Shown in pieces: positions 59,787 to 62,716 of a DNA stretch of 62,716 bases (positions are counted from its first letter, which is position 1; each line of letters begins with the position of its first letter). A program made the translations under genes and the position numbers. Source of the stretch: a virus; the IMG/VR virus record IMGVR_UViG_3300044613_003165, positions 1 through 62,716 of that record. One strand, 5' to 3'. Below the pieces are notes generated by a model. It worked only from the letters and a program-made list of their open reading frames with translations, was not told the origin of the DNA and did not search any database.

Positions 59787-59919
59787 GTATGGTTTGATAG
59801 TTGCTATTAACTTATTGTTATTATTGCTATTAGATTCATTTTACCAAAGAGAATTGACAAACGTCTACGAGTACAGTAAATTCGTAATAGAGGTGTACTG
59901 TGGCGCAAAACGGTTCTAA
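59767..59919 (+). CDS. 50-aa membrane peptide
   Basis: Starts inside the dCTP deaminase end. One strong hydrophobic span (LIVAINLLLLLLLDSF) and a mixed tail. It overlaps the next start, and a promoter lies inside it, so translation is uncertain. Confidence 0.4.
   Translation: MKTLIVKYGLIVAINLLLLLLLDSFYQRELTNVYEYSKFVIEVYCGAKRF
59854..59882 (+). promoter_or_regulatory. Sigma70-type promoter
   Basis: TTGACA (59854-59859), 17-nt spacer, TAAATT (59877-59882); GAGGTG and a GTG start at 59900 follow. Confidence 0.65.
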
Positions 59920-60124
59920 AGAATTATACAGAATTTATACGGATGTTAATGGTAAAAGGCGTAAGTTAAAAAGCTTACGCCAAACTTACTATTTTGTAGA
60001 ATGGAGTAAAGAACATCCTGAATCTATTTGTACAATTTGGCAAGACGAATCCGGTCAAGAGTTAAGAATACCAGATAACGCATGGACTTTAATTAATTTT
60101 CAATATGTGGATATTTTGGAATAA
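59900..60124 (+). CDS. Hypothetical 74-aa protein, GTG start
   Basis: AGAGGTG site 5 nt before GTG. Basic beta product (LYRIYTDVNGKRRKLKSLRQ). First gene of the ThyX operon. No family recognised. Confidence 0.55.
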   Translation: MAQNGSKELYRIYTDVNGKRRKLKSLRQTYYFVEWSKEHPESICTIWQDESGQELRIPDNAWTLINFQYVDILE

Positions 60125-60127
60125 TTT

Positions 60128-60511
60128 ATGCAAGTTACAGTAAAACAAAACACAGTTCTTATTTCAAATGCTAATAAAGAAAAATTAAAAAGATATTTTA
60201 AAACTAGTAATAAAACTAGGAATTTTACGGAAAATAAATTTTACGTTTTTTCTCCACATCCTAGTAATTTTCTTTATTATGGAGGATTTCCTAGAGCGTT
60301 TAGTTATAAAGATTTTTACTATTTAGAAAACGGAGAATTGTTTAGGCTTTATAACCGTGGGTTTAGCCCCCTTAAACGAAAAAAAAGATTTGACTGGAAA
60401 GAACACCCTATGTGTACTAGTTGTGATTATATTCCTTATTTTATTGAACTAGATTCAGATCCTTTTAAGCATTTAGCAGTTGAACAAGAAATTAGCGAGT
60501 GGTTAAAATGA
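60128..60511 (+). CDS. WLK-tail protein 10
   Basis: 127 aa, aromatic and basic body (ENKFYVFSPHPSNFLYYGGF), ends EQEISEWLK encoded as GAG TGG TTA AAA TGA. The next ATG overlaps the stop by 4 nt, not the usual 13. Confidence 0.65.
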   Translation: MQVTVKQNTVLISNANKEKLKRYFKTSNKTRNFTENKFYVFSPHPSNFLYYGGFPRAFSYKDFYYLENGELFRLYNRGFSPLKRKKRFDWKEHPMCTSCDYIPYFIELDSDPFKHLAVEQEISEWLK

Positions 60512-60735
60512 GTAATAAGTTTAAGGTAGGGGATCTTATAAAACATAAAGAGGCTTCTGCTTGTTATTTAATTTGTGGATCAAATAACAACTTTTATCGT
60601 TTAAAAGTAAAAAATGATAATTTGTATGGTAATTTGTCTTATGAATTAAAATCCCCAAAATCTTATATAAACGAAAATTATAAATTAGTCAAAGAATCCG
60701 AAACCGAAAAGGATATAGAAGAATGGCTCAAGTAA
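60508..60735 (+). CDS. WLK-tail small protein 11
   Basis: 75 aa from ATG 60508; a GTG three codons earlier is possible. [16 protein letters not shown] opens an SH3-like barrel; ends EKDIEEWLK. Its tail overlaps the start of ThyX by 13 nt. Confidence 0.65.
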   Translation: MSNKFKVGDLIKHKEASACYLICGSNNNFYRLKVKNDNLYGNLSYELKSPKSYINENYKLVKESETEKDIEEWLK

Positions 60736-61361
60736 AATTAGTACATACTACACCCGATGCTGAATCTTTAATAGCTATGATGGCTCGGGTTAGTAATCCT
60801 AAAAACAAAAATAATCCCGAATATTCTAAGCTTATCGGTTATTTAATCAAACAAAAGCATTGGTCGCCTTTTGAAATGGCTACTATGTGCTTAGAAATAG
60901 AAACTACTAGAGCAATTAGTCCTCAAATTTTAAGACATAAAAGTTTTTTCTTTCAAGAATATTCACAAAGATATCAGGTAGTTGATTTTATTGGTTTTAG
61001 TGCAGAAGAAGCTAGGCAACAAGATTTAAAGAACCGACAAAATAGCACAGATACCTTAGATGAGTCAACTAAACAATGGTTTATTGACAAACAGAACGAG
61101 GTTTGGAATACTTCTAAAGCTCTTTATGATGAAGCTATTTCTAAAGGGATAGCTAAGGAATGTGCTAGAGGTTTATTACCATTAAATACTAAAACTAACC
61201 TTTACATGCATGGTACTGTTAGAAGCTGGATTCATTACATTGAACTAAGATCTGCTAACGGTACTCAAAAGGAACACCAAGATATTGCTTTAATGGCTAA
61301 AGATATATTTGTAGAACAATTTCCTAAAATAGCGGAGGCATTAGAATGGAAAAAGCGTTAA
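60723..61361 (+). CDS. thyX: Flavin-dependent thymidylate synthase ThyX
   Basis: 212 aa. The ThyX motif is [14 protein letters not shown] (71-84), a variant of RHRxxSxxxxSxRY, preceded by [18 protein letters not shown] and followed by [13 protein letters not shown] and [13 protein letters not shown]. Makes dTMP from dUMP with FAD, NADPH and methylene-folate. It completes the dCTP to dUTP to dUMP to dTMP route with dcd and dut. Its start lies in a WLK tail. Confidence 0.88.
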   Translation: MAQVKLVHTTPDAESLIAMMARVSNPKNKNNPEYSKLIGYLIKQKHWSPFEMATMCLEIETTRAISPQILRHKSFFFQEYSQRYQVVDFIGFSAEEARQQDLKNRQNSTDTLDESTKQWFIDKQNEVWNTSKALYDEAISKGIAKECARGLLPLNTKTNLYMHGTVRSWIHYIELRSANGTQKEHQDIALMAKDIFVEQFPKIAEALEWKKR

Positions 61362-62350
61362 GTTTTGACGACGTATTAATCGAACCAGGCTTTTCTGATA
61401 TTGACAGCAGAAAGGATGTAGATTTATCAGTAGACCTAAATGGACTATCTCTAAAGTTACCCGTTATCAGTTCACCAATGGATACCGTTACTACGTTTAA
61501 AATGGCACAAACTTTGAATAAACATGGCGGTATTGCCAGTCTTCACCGTTTTCAAACTATCGAAGAACAAGTACAAGAGTTTAAAGAATCTGATTGTTCA
61601 CCTATTGTTTCAGTGGGTTTAAATGATTGGGAGCGTATAGATGCGTTATCTAATGTTGGCGGGACTTATTTTCTCCTTGATGTCGCTCATGGCGCACAAG
61701 AATCTGTTGTTCGATTTGTATATGATTTTAGAAAAAAGTATAACAAAGATAACTACTGGTTAATGGTAGGTAATTTTTCTTCATCCAGGCAAGTATTAAC
61801 CTTTATTGATAGGGTAGCAGATAGACACTACGTCAATGCTTGGCGATTAGGAATTGGAGGAGGCAGCGCTTGTTCTACTCGAATTAAAACTGGATGCGGC
61901 GTACCTACTATGCAGACCTTGCTTAGTTTAAGGAATTGTGGATTGGCTACCGTAGCTGACGGCGGTATTAAAACTTCAGGTGACGCTGCTAAAGCCTTAA
62001 CCGCTTCTAACGCTATTATGGTAGGTAGGATGTTAGCTGGTACAGAAGAAACCCCTACGTTTTTATCAAACGATAATAGAAAGGTAAAGCTCTACAGAGG
62101 TTCTGCTAGTGCCGAGAGTTATGCTATTCAAAATAAGGTACAGAGCTACATTACCCCCGAAGGCGAAACCTACGAGATCCCTTTTAATGGTACAGCAAGT
62201 AAAGTATTGCGGGACTTAGAAGGCGGCATTAGATCGGCCATGACCTATGTGGGTGCTAGAAACCTTTATGATTTTAGAAAGAAAGCTCATTTAGTTGAAG
62301 TGACCTTATCGGGGCATATTGAATCAGGTGCTCATGGGAAAAAATTATGA
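61346..62350 (+). CDS. IMP dehydrogenase / GMP reductase family enzyme
   Basis: 334 aa, without the CBS insert of standard [38 protein letters not shown], catalytic Cys176 in [15 protein letters not shown], and [12 protein letters not shown] with [12 protein letters not shown]. The KTG after the Cys loop is nearer to GMP reductase. It would change IMP/XMP/GMP balance; direction is unclear. Overlaps ThyX by 16 nt; GGAGG site. Confidence 0.82.
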   Translation: MEKALSFDDVLIEPGFSDIDSRKDVDLSVDLNGLSLKLPVISSPMDTVTTFKMAQTLNKHGGIASLHRFQTIEEQVQEFKESDCSPIVSVGLNDWERIDALSNVGGTYFLLDVAHGAQESVVRFVYDFRKKYNKDNYWLMVGNFSSSRQVLTFIDRVADRHYVNAWRLGIGGGSACSTRIKTGCGVPTMQTLLSLRNCGLATVADGGIKTSGDAAKALTASNAIMVGRMLAGTEETPTFLSNDNRKVKLYRGSASAESYAIQNKVQSYITPEGETYEIPFNGTASKVLRDLEGGIRSAMTYVGARNLYDFRKKAHLVEVTLSGHIESGAHGKKL

Positions 62351-62571
62351 TTTTGTTATTTACATTTTTAATATTAGGTACTTCTTTTAAATTGGGCTAT
62401 GAACAGGGCGCTGAAAGTGGTAGAGAAGAAGGAATGAGTTGGGCTTGTAATCAACTAATGCTTCCTGATGAGGGTTTAGATGGCTATTTGTCCGAATTAA
62501 ATATAGAAACTAAATGCAAAGATTATTTAAAGGAGCATGAAAAATGGATAAATGGCGCAACGTATCGTTAA
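62347..62571 (+). CDS. Small membrane protein
   Basis: 74 aa. N-terminal hydrophobic part ([18 protein letters not shown]), then an acidic soluble region with two Cys. Overlaps the upstream stop (ATGA) and the next gene. Possible spanin-type element; no proof. Confidence 0.5.
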   Translation: MILLFTFLILGTSFKLGYEQGAESGREEGMSWACNQLMLPDEGLDGYLSELNIETKCKDYLKEHEKWINGATYR

Positions 62572-62716
62572 TTAGTTTTTTAGTTATACTATCTTTAGGT
62601 GTAGGGTTTAGCTTGGGTATTTCCGGTAAAAGACAAGCTTTACAAGATGTTAAAGATTTACAAAACGAATTAGAATACACTAAAGACGTGTGTAAAAAAT
62701 TGTTAAGGTTTGGTAG
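62544..62716 (+). CDS. Membrane protein, cut by window end
   Basis: 57 codons seen. ATG after AAAGGAG; one membrane helix (SLISFLVILSLGVGFSLG), then a charged helix (QDVKDLQNELEYTKDVCKK). Nested start inside the previous gene is the arrangement of Rz/Rz1-like or paired small membrane genes. Confidence 0.55.
   Translation, partial: MDKWRNVSLISFLVILSLGVGFSLGISGKRQALQDVKDLQNELEYTKDVCKKLLRFG

Overview
The window reads as part of a low-GC (roughly mid-30s % by eye) tailed bacteriophage genome (Caudoviricetes), most likely a short-tailed, podovirus-like virus. It is open at both ends: a metallophosphoesterase gene is cut at base 1 and a small membrane-protein gene at base 62716. No integrase, repressor, tRNA, insertion sequence or CRISPR array was seen. 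No DNA polymerase, primase, helicase or RNA polymerase is in the window, so these probably lie outside it. AAGGAG-type ribosome binding sites, a lipobox signal peptide, lytic enzymes acting on peptidoglycan and two sigma54-type promoters point to a Gram-negative host. The exact host cannot be named from sequence alone.

Layout. (1) 1-3961, plus strand: nucleic-acid and accessory genes (metallophosphoesterase, DUF3310, RuvC-like resolvase, exported trypsin-like protease). (2) 3935-5918, minus: three small basic proteins and a lytic-transglycosylase virion protein. (3) 5962-7430, plus: a small island started by leaderless promoters, including an AP2-domain protein. (4) 7365-41960, minus: the late/virion region. 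Read in its transcription direction it runs: small genes, large terminase, portal, scaffold, major capsid protein, tail fibres and appendage proteins, adaptor, nozzle-like protein, then large internal (ejection) proteins. The capsid gene is split by two group I introns, each carrying a different homing endonuclease (LAGLIDADG and GIY-YIG). A plus-strand insert (31969-33030) holds an M15 peptidase and two small genes, followed by a likely small RNA. (5) 42624-62716, mostly plus: many small genes, an AAA+ ATPase, dUTPase, a MoxR/VWA pair, DUF932, dCTP deaminase, ThyX and an IMPDH/GMP-reductase-like enzyme. dCTP deaminase, dUTPase and ThyX together form a dTTP-supply route.

Most unusual signals. 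At least thirteen otherwise different small proteins in region 5, on both strands, end in the same C-terminal peptide (acidic-[IV]-x-[EQN]-WLK, or ELFK in two paralogues). In six cases the tail codons also contain the start of the next gene in another frame (13-nt overlap). A 9-bp motif, TAACAAATA, precedes late genes at about a dozen sites in a constant orientation and looks like a phage late promoter. Several module-leading genes start 6-9 nt after a -10 box, so they appear leaderless. Two near-perfect sigma54 promoters with an upstream dyad precede a cluster of small genes near 48.2-49.3 kb. Two gene-free stretches (33040-33132 and 42184-42560) look like structured RNAs.

Gene starts were chosen from Shine-Dalgarno spacing and overlap patterns; where the longest frame began with an implausible codon, the shorter start is given. 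All function calls rest on motifs recognised by eye; no database search was possible.
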